Part shown: piece after piece, positions 25,167-33,029 of the stretch
Layout: every line of letters starts with the position of its first letter
Position numbering within the stretch: position 1 is the first letter of the stretch
NCBI GenBank assembly: GCA_030041035.1
Contig: JASHOO010000353.1
Span: 1 to 34,085, forward strand
Origin: Bryobacteraceae bacterium
Lineage (GTDB): Bacteria > Acidobacteriota > Terriglobia > Bryobacterales > Bryobacteraceae
DNA length: 34,085 bases
Direction of reading: 5' to 3'
The notes under the pieces: model-generated
What the model was told of the DNA's origin: nothing
What the model saw: the letters and a program-made list of their open reading frames with translations, nothing else
Database searches by the model: none
Position numbers and translations under genes: made by a program

Positions 25167-26399
25167 ATGAGTGGAGCCCAAAGTGTGTTCCGAGGTGAGC
25201 CGTCGGCTGCGGCCGCGCAGCCCGCAAAGTCAGTCCAATATAACGTAGCCATCGGCTACTTGCGCGCGTTCGTCACCGCGCTGGTGGTGGCGCACCACGC
25301 CGTGCTCGCGTACTTTCAATATGCGCCGCCGCCCTCGTCCTTTACGGCCGAGCCGCGGCTGTGGCGGGCCTTTCCGGTGGTGGACAGCGCGCGCTGGCCG
25401 GGCTTCACCTGGTTGGTAGGATTCAACGACGTGTTCTTTATGTCGCTGATGTTTTTCCTCTCGGGTCTGTTTGTGTGGAACAGTCTCCAGAGGAAGGGAA
25501 CCGCGAAGTTCCTGCGCGATCGCGCCGCGCGCCTGGGCATTCCATTCCTGTTTGCGGCGGCTTTGATCGCGCCCATTGCGTACTATCCGGCATATCTTCA
25601 GGCGACTCAATCGCCGACTCTCGCCGGATACTCGCACGCGTGGTTCTCGTTTCGCGATTGGCCCGCCGGACCGGCGTGGTTTATCTGGCTGCTGCTCGCG
25701 TTTGACTGCGTTGCCGCCGCACTCTATCGCTTGAATCCCAAGTGGGGTGAGGCGGCCCGCCGCTTTAGTTCGCAATGGGACCGGCATCCGTTCAGATTCT
25801 TCACGTTGCTGGTGGCGATTTCGGCGGCGGTGTACATTCCGATGTCGCTGATCTTTACGCCGGTGGCATGGGCCGCACTGGGGCCGTTCACGTTTCAAAC
25901 CAGCCGGCTGCTTCATTACTTTGCGTACTTCGTGGCGGGGATCGCGGTGGGCGCGTGGGGCGTCGAGCGGGGCTTGCTGGCGGCTGAGGGTAAGCTGGCG
26001 CGGCGCTGGTGGCTGTGGCTGCTTCGGTCGCAGCTGGCTTATGCCATGGTCGTAGCCATTGTCATTGCGGCCGCGATGGCGCCGGCGCGGATGACTCTTT
26101 GGATGACGGTGGGCGGTTTCGCGTTCGCGATTTCCTGCGCCGCATCGGGATTCGCGTTTCTCGCACTTTTCGTGCGGTTCGCAAAGAAGCCACGCAGAGT
26201 CTTCGACAGCCTGCGCGACAACGCCTACGGGATTTACGTAGTTCACTACGCGTTCGTGGCCTGGGTGCAGTACGCGCTGCTGCCGGTCTCGATGCCGGGG
26301 TTCGCGAAAGGAGTAACTGCATTTGCCGGGGCGCTGGCGTTGAGCTGGGGGACGGTGGCGGCAATGAGGAAGATTCCGGCCGTGGAGAGGGTGATGTGA
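25167..26399 (+). CDS. Acyltransferase family 3 membrane protein (OafA/MdoC-like)
   Basis: A 410-residue integral membrane acyltransferase. The ATG at 25167 is set by the strong AAGGAG nine bases upstream. The first helix carries YNVAIGYLRAFVTALVVAHHAVLAY, in which the tandem His (HH) matches the conserved His region of acyltransferase-3 enzymes. About ten helices follow, with the Arg-rich segment FLRDRAARLGIPFLFAAAL (the conserved R-x-x-R-l-x-P element) and PAWFIWLLLAFD. The C-terminal DNAYGIYVVHYAFVAWVQY is also typical. Such proteins move acetyl or succinyl groups across the membrane onto sugars, glucans or lipids. The acceptor is unknown. It may be expressed with padR-HAAS or from its own promoter. 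Confidence 0.88.
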   Translation: MSGAQSVFRGEPSAAAAQPAKSVQYNVAIGYLRAFVTALVVAHHAVLAYFQYAPPPSSFTAEPRLWRAFPVVDSARWPGFTWLVGFNDVFFMSLMFFLSGLFVWNSLQRKGTAKFLRDRAARLGIPFLFAAALIAPIAYYPAYLQATQSPTLAGYSHAWFSFRDWPAGPAWFIWLLLAFDCVAAALYRLNPKWGEAARRFSSQWDRHPFRFFTLLVAISAAVYIPMSLIFTPVAWAALGPFTFQTSRLLHYFAYFVAGIAVGAWGVERGLLAAEGKLARRWWLWLLRSQLAYAMVVAIVIAAAMAPARMTLWMTVGGFAFAISCAASGFAFLALFVRFAKKPRRVFDSLRDNAYGIYVVHYAFVAWVQYALLPVSMPGFAKGVTAFAGALALSWGTVAAMRKIPAVERVM

Positions 26400-26421
26400 A
26401 AGACGCGATCACAAACACAAA

Positions 26422-26456
26422 CGCCGCGGCAGTTCCATTTGGAACCGGCCGCGGCG
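26422..26456. terminator. Strong GC-rich hairpin between convergent genes
   Basis: CGCCGCGG (26422-26429) and CCGCGGCG (26449-26456) pair perfectly, with an inner GTTCC/GGAAC pair and an ATTT loop. It lies between the acyltransferase gene (+) and the coiled-coil gene (-). There is no T-run, but its stability suggests a bidirectional transcription barrier. Confidence 0.55.
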
Positions 26457-26484
26457 CGAGGTTCACTCCCCTGGAGTGGATGCG

Positions 26485-27459
26485 CTAGTCGCCCTTGCTG
26501 GGCGAAGGGGTGGTGTCGGCGGGTAGCACCAGGTAACCGCTGACGGAATTTTTGGCCACGTTGGTGAAAATCACCTCATGGCGCTTGCCGTCATGGTAGC
26601 CGTAATATATGACCGGCTCCTGTGCGGCCTGGTTATGCAGCCAAATGGTGCGCCGGTCGGGGATGATCCACATCCAGCCGTTGACGCGGCGATGGGTAAT
26701 GTCGGTGCCGGTGATGCCCAGCGAGATCTCGTCGGTGAGCTGCTGGCTGTGGTTCCGTGTGACTTCAAAATCCACGCGCTTCACGGCGAGCTGGTTGTTG
26801 ATGCTCTCGACGTCGTGCTCCTGGCGGCCCATCTGCTGGTTGAGGCTGACGAGCTGCTGGTCGCGATTGGCGCCGTCGCGCTCCACATCCGTGCGCACGC
26901 TGCGGAGCTGTTCGGCCTGGCGGGCGGTCTCCTCGCGCAGGGTAGCAACTTCGGTTTGGAGCTTGGTGTAGTTGGCCGCGTCTTGCGATTCCAGGCGCGC
27001 GAGCTTCGCGTCAGTGGCCTGCGTTTGCGCCGCCAACTCCGCCTCCACGCGCTGATGAACCTTGTCGCTCAGAGCCTCGGCCTGCTTGCGCGCGGCCTGG
27101 ATGCGGGCTCCCAGGCTGTTTTCGATTTCTGCGACGTGGGCCCTGAGCTCCTGCTGGCCGCCGGCCCAGTTCTTGATCTGGCTTTCGGCATCGGTCATGC
27201 GGGTGGTCATGCCCTCAAACGACTTCTGCAACGTGGGGAACTGCGCGAGCACCCCCGGAAGCTGTTTGAAATAGGGGTAACCGTACCAGCCCAGGGCGGC
27301 GATGGCAATGGCCACCAGGAAAATGACGACCCAGCGGCCCGCGTGCGACTCATCGAGTTCGTCACGATACTTGAGGCGGTTGGGTAATTCGGGAAATTCG
27401 GGCCGTTCGGTCGACGGTCCTTCTTGTTCTTTCTCTTCCGTACTGCGGAGATCGTACAT
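26485..27459 (-). CDS. Membrane-anchored coiled-coil protein, unknown function
   Basis: A 324-residue protein with one membrane helix (about residues 42-62, WVVIFLVAIAIAALGWYGYPYF) after an acidic, Pro/Glu-rich cytoplasmic N terminus. About 150 residues of heptad-rich coiled coil follow (roughly 75-225; e.g. LREETARQAEQLRSVRTDVER). It ends in a small beta domain (about 230-315) with VNGWMWIIPDRRTIWLHN and EPVIYYGYHDGKRHEVIFTNV. The start at 27459 is favoured by GAGAGGTG upstream; the open frame continues 12 codons further. The coiled coil and beta domain should be periplasmic. I do not recognise the family. It follows the GT39-type gene by 51 bases on the same strand. Confidence 0.75.
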   Translation of the reverse strand: MYDLRSTEEKEQEGPSTERPEFPELPNRLKYRDELDESHAGRWVVIFLVAIAIAALGWYGYPYFKQLPGVLAQFPTLQKSFEGMTTRMTDAESQIKNWAGGQQELRAHVAEIENSLGARIQAARKQAEALSDKVHQRVEAELAAQTQATDAKLARLESQDAANYTKLQTEVATLREETARQAEQLRSVRTDVERDGANRDQQLVSLNQQMGRQEHDVESINNQLAVKRVDFEVTRNHSQQLTDEISLGITGTDITHRRVNGWMWIIPDRRTIWLHNQAAQEPVIYYGYHDGKRHEVIFTNVAKNSVSGYLVLPADTTPSPSKGD

Positions 27460-27510
27460 ACGCACCTCTCGACAGCCGGGAAATGCAACTGGCATTCCAG
27501 ACTGATGAAC

Positions 27511-29229
27511 TTACTGAGTTCCTGAGGTATTGGACGAAGGGCCGGCCGGGTGCGCGGCAGTTTTTACCACATCTCGTGTACGAATTTTCACACGTTGTGT
27601 GTCGAGAATCACACGATGGATCGCGAAGATCGAGCTGAAAGGTGAACGATAAATGAGCTCCAATGCCGGTTCACGAGACAAGATGCGGCGGACCTCGGTG
27701 CGCTCCGGCGTGGCCAAGTCACGATGGAAATCCGCGGCAGTGAAGAGGAAATAGTCGAGGTGCTGCTCGCGCGCGAAGTCAGGCATGGTGCGGAAGGGCC
27801 GCAGGATGCTTTCGCGGTCCTCGCGATAGAAGGGAAGAGGAGCAACCGGCAGGCTGGCGGCATGGTGGCCTGTATAAAGGTAGAAGACCGGATCGTCATA
27901 AGCGTAAAAGTTGCCTGCGGGCACGTGTTGTGCGATCCAGGCGAAAGCCAGCCGGTTGCTGGCCAGCACCGTGCGGTGTTGCGCCACGGCGAGCGGAATA
28001 TCCTCGACGAGGGCCCGGGTGTTCCAGACTGCGGCAATGGACAAGACACCTAAACAGCCGGCGGCAATCGCGGCGACCACCACTTGGTTCGCCCGCCCGT
28101 GCGGCCACTCGTTGCGAATGACGCGCGCGAGATTGGCGAGCTCTACGGCGGCTCCGGCCAGCAGCAGCGGAAACAGCGGGAGCAGAAAACGGTTGTTGGG
28201 CGGAAAATGCCAAACCAGCAGGATCGCCGTGTACGCGACGGCGAACCAATGGTAAGGGGTGATTCCGGAACGGCGCGCCAGCCGCACGGCGCCGGCGATC
28301 ACCACCACTCCGAGGAAACGCGACAGGTACGTCCCCCAAGGGCTCTTGGCGATGTCGAAAATCAGCAATTCCGCGATGCCGCAGAATACCCCGTCGAGGT
28401 TTTTCCACATCACCACCGGCAAATCGAGCCAGCCGACGTTGTAGACCTGATAACCGAGATAGTTGGTGTAGTAGAGCGTCACCAGATCGCGGGCGCGCGA
28501 CATGTGCGCTCTGCTCCACAGCGTCCAGCTCATGACGGCCGGCAACATTGCGGCGAGCATCAGGGCTGCGGCGCGGTATTTTTTTCGCAGCGCCAGCCAC
28601 AGCGGCCCGGTGAAAGCCAGGGGCAGGGCGGCGGTTTTGATCAGGTAGGCGACGGCTGAGAGCGCACCGGCCGCAAGCGCCCGCCACGTGCCGCTCTCCG
28701 CCCGCTCGATGGCCAGGATTGCCGCCAGGAGCGCCACGGCGAAGACCAGGTCGCTCATCACTCCGGCGCTCAGCACGATGGCGCACGGGCTCAAGGCGAT
28801 CATTACGCACAGCGTGGTGGACAGGCACGCGCCGAAGCCGCTGCGCCGGAACCAGCGCCACGCCAACGCCACAAATGCCGGCAGCATGATCCAGCCGAGG
28901 GCCATGGCCCAGCGCAGGTTTTCGGGAAAGTGCGGATCGAGCTTCCAGATCACGGCCAGCGCGAGCGGCCAGAGCGGCGGATATTTAGTTTGAAACGGCT
29001 CGGCGGGCAGGCTCAGAATGCGATAACCTCGGCCTTCGGCGAGAGATTTGGCGCAAACGAAATAGATGCTATCGTCGTGAAGGTGCCCGAAATGCGGCAT
29101 CGCGCGCGCCACCCACGCCAGATGCGCGGCGGGGGCCAGGGCCAGCAGGAGTACGCCGAATATCAGGGCCTTTCGCACCACATGAGCAGCATCGCCCGCG
29201 CAGTCGCCTGGCAGTATGAGGCGAATCAC
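27511..29229 (-). CDS. GT39/PMT-like membrane glycosyltransferase (ArnT-type fold)
   Basis: A 572-residue multi-spanning protein of the dolichyl-phosphate-mannose/ArnT-like GT-C superfamily, which moves sugars from polyprenyl phosphate to proteins or lipids on the periplasmic side. Helix 1 (ALIFGVLLLALAPAAHLAWVA) is followed by a loop with HLHDDSIYFVCAKSLAEGRGY, where the DD pair is the expected catalytic Asp site. PFQTKYPPLWPLALAVIW is the classic YPPL-type motif. About ten further helices reach residue 410, and a soluble C-terminal domain follows. The GTG at 29229 is the likely start, only 32 bases from the divergent start of the MBL gene. It may share polyprenyl-sugar donors with the GT2/YfhO operon. 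Confidence 0.82.
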   Translation of the reverse strand: MIRLILPGDCAGDAAHVVRKALIFGVLLLALAPAAHLAWVARAMPHFGHLHDDSIYFVCAKSLAEGRGYRILSLPAEPFQTKYPPLWPLALAVIWKLDPHFPENLRWAMALGWIMLPAFVALAWRWFRRSGFGACLSTTLCVMIALSPCAIVLSAGVMSDLVFAVALLAAILAIERAESGTWRALAAGALSAVAYLIKTAALPLAFTGPLWLALRKKYRAAALMLAAMLPAVMSWTLWSRAHMSRARDLVTLYYTNYLGYQVYNVGWLDLPVVMWKNLDGVFCGIAELLIFDIAKSPWGTYLSRFLGVVVIAGAVRLARRSGITPYHWFAVAYTAILLVWHFPPNNRFLLPLFPLLLAGAAVELANLARVIRNEWPHGRANQVVVAAIAAGCLGVLSIAAVWNTRALVEDIPLAVAQHRTVLASNRLAFAWIAQHVPAGNFYAYDDPVFYLYTGHHAASLPVAPLPFYREDRESILRPFRTMPDFAREQHLDYFLFTAADFHRDLATPERTEVRRILSREPALELIYRSPFSSIFAIHRVILDTQRVKIRTRDVVKTAAHPAGPSSNTSGTQ

Positions 29230-29261
29230 TTAGGCTCGGCGGGCGCGATTGGAATTTCACG

Positions 29262-30656
29262 ATGAAACTTACTTTCTGGGGAGCCGCCCGGACGGTCACC
29301 GGCTCCATGCATGAACTCGAAGCCGACGGCAAGCGCTACCTTCTCGATTGCGGCATGTACCAGGGCCGCCGCAAGGAGGCGGAGCAGCGCAACCGGCACT
29401 TTCCGTTTCCGCCCGGGTCGATCGACGCGGTCATTCTGTCGCATGCCCACATCGATCATTCGGGTAACCTGCCGTTATTGGTGAAGAACGGATTCAGCGG
29501 GCCGATTTATTCCACGCCGGCGACGGTGGATCTGGCGCAACCCATGCTGCTCGACACCGCGCATATCCAGGAGAAAGACGTCGAGTTCCTCAACAAACGC
29601 AGGCATCTGCGGGGGGAAGACGAGATCGACCCGCTCTACACCACCGAAGACGCCCAGCAGACTCTGCCCCTGCTCCAGCCGGTTCCTTACTACACGCCCA
29701 AGGCGTTCAGCGCGAATCTCAGCTACGAGGCTCACGACGCCGGGCACATTCTGGGGTCGTCGACCATTCTCGTGCGCTCGCGCGAGAACGGACGCGAGGT
29801 ACGCCTGCTGTTTTCGGGCGATTTGGGGCGCCCCAGCCTGCCGATCATTCGCAATCCCGATCCGCCGCCCGCGGCCGAGTACCTCATTATGGAGAGCACT
29901 TATGGCGGCCGCTCGCACGAAGAGGAGGGGCTGGTCAAAAACAAGCTGGCGGATGTTGTGAACCGCACGGCCGCACACGGCGGGAAACTCATCGTGCCGG
30001 CGTTTGCAGTGGGGCGCGCGCAGCAACTGGCGCTGCTGTTGCATGAACTCTCGGACGAACATGGCGTGCCGAATATTCCGGCGTTTGTCGATAGCCCGCT
30101 GGCGGTCGCGGTTACCGAGGTCTTTCGCCAACATCCGGAATGTTTCAACGACGAAACGCGGCGGTTTTTGAGCAATGGCAACGACCCGTTCGGATTCGAT
30201 CGCCTGACCTACATTCAGGAAGCCAGCGAATCGAAAAAGCTGAACGACCTGAAAGGCCCGTGCATCATTATTTCGCCATCGGGAATGTGCGAAGCCGGGC
30301 GCATCCTGCACCACCTGCGGAACAACCTGGACAATCCGCGGACCACCGTCCTCATTACCGGATATCAGGCCGCGGACACGCTAGGACGCAAGCTGCTGGA
30401 TGGCTGGCAGGAGGTGAAGGTTTTCGGCGAGCCCATGCGCGTGCGGGCCACGGTCGAAAGCTTGCAGGCGCTCAGCGCCCACGCCGATCAAGGCGAACTG
30501 CTGGCGTGGATGAAGCCGCTCGCCGGGACGCTGAAGAAAGTGTTTCTGGTGCACGGCGAGCCTGAAGGAGCCGAGGCCTTGCAGGCAGCGATTCAGAAGG
30601 AGTACGGAGTTGAAGCCGTGCTGCCGGGCTGGGGTGAGAGGTTTGAGCTCAAATGA
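29262..30656 (+). CDS. Beta-CASP metallo-beta-lactamase-fold RNase-like protein
   Basis: A 464-residue enzyme of the CPSF/YSH1-like beta-CASP group, probably a zinc-dependent ribonuclease. Metal ligands lie in LSHAHIDHSG (His61, His63, Asp65, His66), DAGHILGS, FSGDLGRP and VHGEPEGAEAL. Beta-CASP motifs are ESTYGGRSHEEE (A), VPAFAVGRAQQL (B region) and SPSGMCEAGRILHHL (C region), then QALSAHADQGELLAW. Unlike RNase J it lacks the long C-terminal domain. The ATG at 29262 begins the typical MKLTFWGAARTVTGSMHELE. No strong ribosome site is visible. The gene is divergent from the GT39-type gene and convergent with the small lipoprotein gene. Confidence 0.9.
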   Translation: MKLTFWGAARTVTGSMHELEADGKRYLLDCGMYQGRRKEAEQRNRHFPFPPGSIDAVILSHAHIDHSGNLPLLVKNGFSGPIYSTPATVDLAQPMLLDTAHIQEKDVEFLNKRRHLRGEDEIDPLYTTEDAQQTLPLLQPVPYYTPKAFSANLSYEAHDAGHILGSSTILVRSRENGREVRLLFSGDLGRPSLPIIRNPDPPPAAEYLIMESTYGGRSHEEEGLVKNKLADVVNRTAAHGGKLIVPAFAVGRAQQLALLLHELSDEHGVPNIPAFVDSPLAVAVTEVFRQHPECFNDETRRFLSNGNDPFGFDRLTYIQEASESKKLNDLKGPCIIISPSGMCEAGRILHHLRNNLDNPRTTVLITGYQAADTLGRKLLDGWQEVKVFGEPMRVRATVESLQALSAHADQGELLAWMKPLAGTLKKVFLVHGEPEGAEALQAAIQKEYGVEAVLPGWGERFELK

Positions 30657-30667
30657 GGGTGAAGGCA

Positions 30668-30704
30668 GGAAGGCGGCGTAGCCATTCGCAGCACACCGCC
30701 TCCC
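30668..30704. terminator. Hairpin between the MBL gene and the small lipoprotein gene
   Basis: AGGCGG (30671-30676) and CCGCCT (30696-30701) pair, and the arms extend outward with one mismatch. It falls between two convergent stop codons, which suits a bidirectional terminator. The loop is long (19 bases) and the T content is low, so the call is tentative. Confidence 0.35.
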
Positions 30705-30711
30705 TTTCCAG

Positions 30712-30837
30712 TTAGCGCCAGTAGCCATAGTAGTGATCGTGGTAATGGTGCCAATAAGGATCCGGGTAGTATGTCGCTCTTACGGCACAACCCGTCAAGG
30801 AGAGAGCCAGCAACAGCAACCCAAGTGCTCGTTTCAT
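30712..30837 (-). CDS. Small His/Tyr/Trp-rich lipoprotein (41 aa)
   Basis: A short gene absent from longer-ORF calling. On the minus strand AGGAGG lies five bases before ATG 30837, an excellent ribosome site. The product starts MKRALGLLLLALSLTGC, a textbook lipoprotein signal with lipobox LTGC (Cys17), so the mature peptide is only 25 residues. The mature part is strikingly rich in aromatic residues and His (AVRATYYPDPYWHHYHDHYYGYWR), counted as 7 Tyr, 2 Trp and 4 His. It might bind metal or heme or act at the membrane surface, but no family is recognised. It is divergent from the hybrid kinase at 31071 and convergent with the MBL gene. Confidence 0.8.
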   Translation of the reverse strand: MKRALGLLLLALSLTGCAVRATYYPDPYWHHYHDHYYGYWR

Positions 30838-31070
30838 ATCTACCTCCTGCTGTGGTGAACGTAGGGGCACGCCGAGTAGTTGCCCGATTCATCCAACGTT
30901 CATGCAAAGAAATGTAAAGAGGGATGGAGAGCACGATCGGTTGGTTCAAATGACCCTTGTGTCACAATCTTGTGTCGGATAACGGCTGCACGAGCGTCAA
31001 CGCTGATTTAGCGCACTACCTAACCGTTCCCCTCGACGCTGTGATACCGTAATCGGATACAGTGCGGACC
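30838..31070. promoter_or_regulatory. Divergent regulatory region between the lipoprotein and hybrid kinase
   Basis: No gene is seen in this 233-base gap. It contains the perfect palindrome TTGTG-T-CACAA (30957-30967) and two direct copies of CTTGTGTC (30956-30963 and 30969-30976), 13 bases apart. TACAGT at 31058-31063 is seven bases before the kinase ATG and could be a -10 box of a leaderless transcript. A minus-strand promoter for the lipoprotein is not evident. Confidence 0.45.
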
Positions 31071-33023
31071 ATGTCCTCGAGTGCGCCGCTCGCGGACCCC
31101 GCTGTGGGGACGCGGGATGCCCGGAAAACGCTGATTCGCGCCGAGCAGACTCGACTGCTTTACGCTAACTCCAATATCAGCGCCGAGGTTACCGTCATTG
31201 GCTCGACAGCCCTCGGTTTGCTCCAATGGACGGTCATCGCGCATCCGGTCGTCGTGGCCTGGTGGCTGTACATGGCGGCCGTTTCGCTCGCCAGGTTCAT
31301 ACTGGCGCGGCAGTATCGCCTGGCTGCGCCCGCCGGCGCCGAGCGCTGGTGCACCTTCTTCACCATTGGCGTTGCACTCTCGGCTGCGGGATGGGGCGCC
31401 GCGGGCATCTGGCTTTTTCCGCAAGGTGACCTGACACATCAGGTCCTGCTCGCCTTTGTTCTCGGCGGCATGATGCTGGGAGGAGGCTCGATCCTGGCCG
31501 CGCGCCCGGAAACGTTTCTGGCGTTTCTCATCCCCGCCGGCCTCCCTGCCTCCGCGCATTTTTTCTTTCCGGGCGATCCGGAGCACCTGGCGATGGGATC
31601 GCTGGCCACCATTTTCACGCTCGCCACTGTGGTGAGCACCCGGCGTATCTATCTCACCATCAACTCCGCTCTGAACCTCCAATTTGAGAATGAGGATCTC
31701 GTCCATGCCCTGCGGCTGGAAAAAGACCGGGTCGATTCTCTGAACCAGAAACTCGAGCTGCGCGTCCAGGAACGCACTGCCGAGCTGAATGAGGCCGTCG
31801 CGCTTCTGCGTGAGGAAATCGCCGAACGCAAACTGGCCGAGGAGGAGCGCGGCAGAATCGAGATCGATCTCCGCCATGCTCAAAAAATGCAGGCCGTTGG
31901 CGTGCTTGCCGGAGGCATTGCACACGACTTCAACAATATCCTGACCTCCATCGCCGGTTACGCCGAACTGGCTCAGGATCTGCTCCCGAAAGACTCCGAA
32001 GCCTACAGCCACCTGGAGCAGGTCATGAAAGCGGCCTTGCGCGCCGGCGACCTCGTCCGCGGCCTGCTCATGTTCAGCCGCAAAGGCGCACCCTCGCCCA
32101 GTCTGATTCCCGCAGGCGACATCGTGACCGAGGCCCTGGAGCTGCTGCGCGCCTCCCTTCCCGCCACCGTGGAATTCCAGCGGACCATCGATCCCGATTG
32201 CGGCTGCGTTTTCGCGGACCCGGGTTTGATCCACCAGGTGGTGATCAACCTGTGCACCAACGCTTACCAGGCGATGTCTGGCGGCCCGGGACGGCTGGAG
32301 GTGGTTCTGGCGCCCATCGAAGTCAGCGCGACTCACCCCGCCGCGCACGCCTGGATCCCCGAAGGCAGCTACGTCCGGCTGGCCGTCAGTGATACCGGGC
32401 CGGGTATCCCCGCGAAAATCGCCGACCGCATTTTCGAGCCGTTCTTCACCACCAAAGCCCCGGGCCAGGGCACAGGTTTGGGGCTCTCGGTGGTTCATGG
32501 CATTGTCACCGGTTACGGCGGCTTCATTCGCTTCGAGAATCACCAACCCACCGGCACGACGTTCTTCGTCTATCTGCCGCGCGTCACCGCCGACCGGCCG
32601 TCAGCGGCTCGGGAGCTCGGTCCCGCTCCGCGCGGCGCCGGGCGTATTCTTTTCGTCGATGATGAGGAGCCCATTGCGCTCCTGGGCGCGCGCATTCTTC
32701 GAGATCTCGGCTACCAGGTTACGGTCACGACCAGCAGCGTGGAGGCCCTGAGCCTGTTCGCCGGCGCGCTCCAGGAGTTCGATCTGGTCGTCACCGACTT
32801 CGCCATGCCCAAGATGAATGGCGGCGAGCTCATCTCCCGGTTGAAACAGTTGCGGCCCGATATTGCCGTGATTCTGCTTTCGGGATTCAACGAAGAAGTG
32901 ATCAACTCCGAGCAAAGCCGGCGGCTCGGCGTGAACGAGTACGTCCGCAAACCGTTCTCCAGCGCCGAACTGGCCCACGCCATCCGCCGCGCGCTCGATC
33001 CTGTGCATCCGCCCGGCGCGTAA
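31071..33023 (+). CDS. Hybrid membrane histidine kinase with receiver domain
   Basis: A 650-residue hybrid kinase. Residues about 40-200 form an integral membrane sensor of six or so helices with the pattern W-x-x-F-x-x-G...[11 protein letters not shown] and an [16 protein letters not shown] segment. Such domains are fused to various kinases and GGDEF proteins. A coiled coil (about 215-265) leads to the phospho-acceptor His285 in [12 protein letters not shown], a HisKA type common in NtrB-like and hybrid kinases. The ATPase domain has [19 protein letters not shown] and [11 protein letters not shown]. The C-terminal receiver has Asp576 in [12 protein letters not shown], the upstream acidic pair FVDDEE and Lys in VRKPFS. 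There is no output domain and no regulator gene nearby. ATG 31071 is preferred over GTG 31062. Confidence 0.92.
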   Translation: MSSSAPLADPAVGTRDARKTLIRAEQTRLLYANSNISAEVTVIGSTALGLLQWTVIAHPVVVAWWLYMAAVSLARFILARQYRLAAPAGAERWCTFFTIGVALSAAGWGAAGIWLFPQGDLTHQVLLAFVLGGMMLGGGSILAARPETFLAFLIPAGLPASAHFFFPGDPEHLAMGSLATIFTLATVVSTRRIYLTINSALNLQFENEDLVHALRLEKDRVDSLNQKLELRVQERTAELNEAVALLREEIAERKLAEEERGRIEIDLRHAQKMQAVGVLAGGIAHDFNNILTSIAGYAELAQDLLPKDSEAYSHLEQVMKAALRAGDLVRGLLMFSRKGAPSPSLIPAGDIVTEALELLRASLPATVEFQRTIDPDCGCVFADPGLIHQVVINLCTNAYQAMSGGPGRLEVVLAPIEVSATHPAAHAWIPEGSYVRLAVSDTGPGIPAKIADRIFEPFFTTKAPGQGTGLGLSVVHGIVTGYGGFIRFENHQPTGTTFFVYLPRVTADRPSAARELGPAPRGAGRILFVDDEEPIALLGARILRDLGYQVTVTTSSVEALSLFAGALQEFDLVVTDFAMPKMNGGELISRLKQLRPDIAVILLSGFNEEVINSEQSRRLGVNEYVRKPFSSAELAHAIRRALDPVHPPGA

Positions 33024-33029
33024 CGGCGC

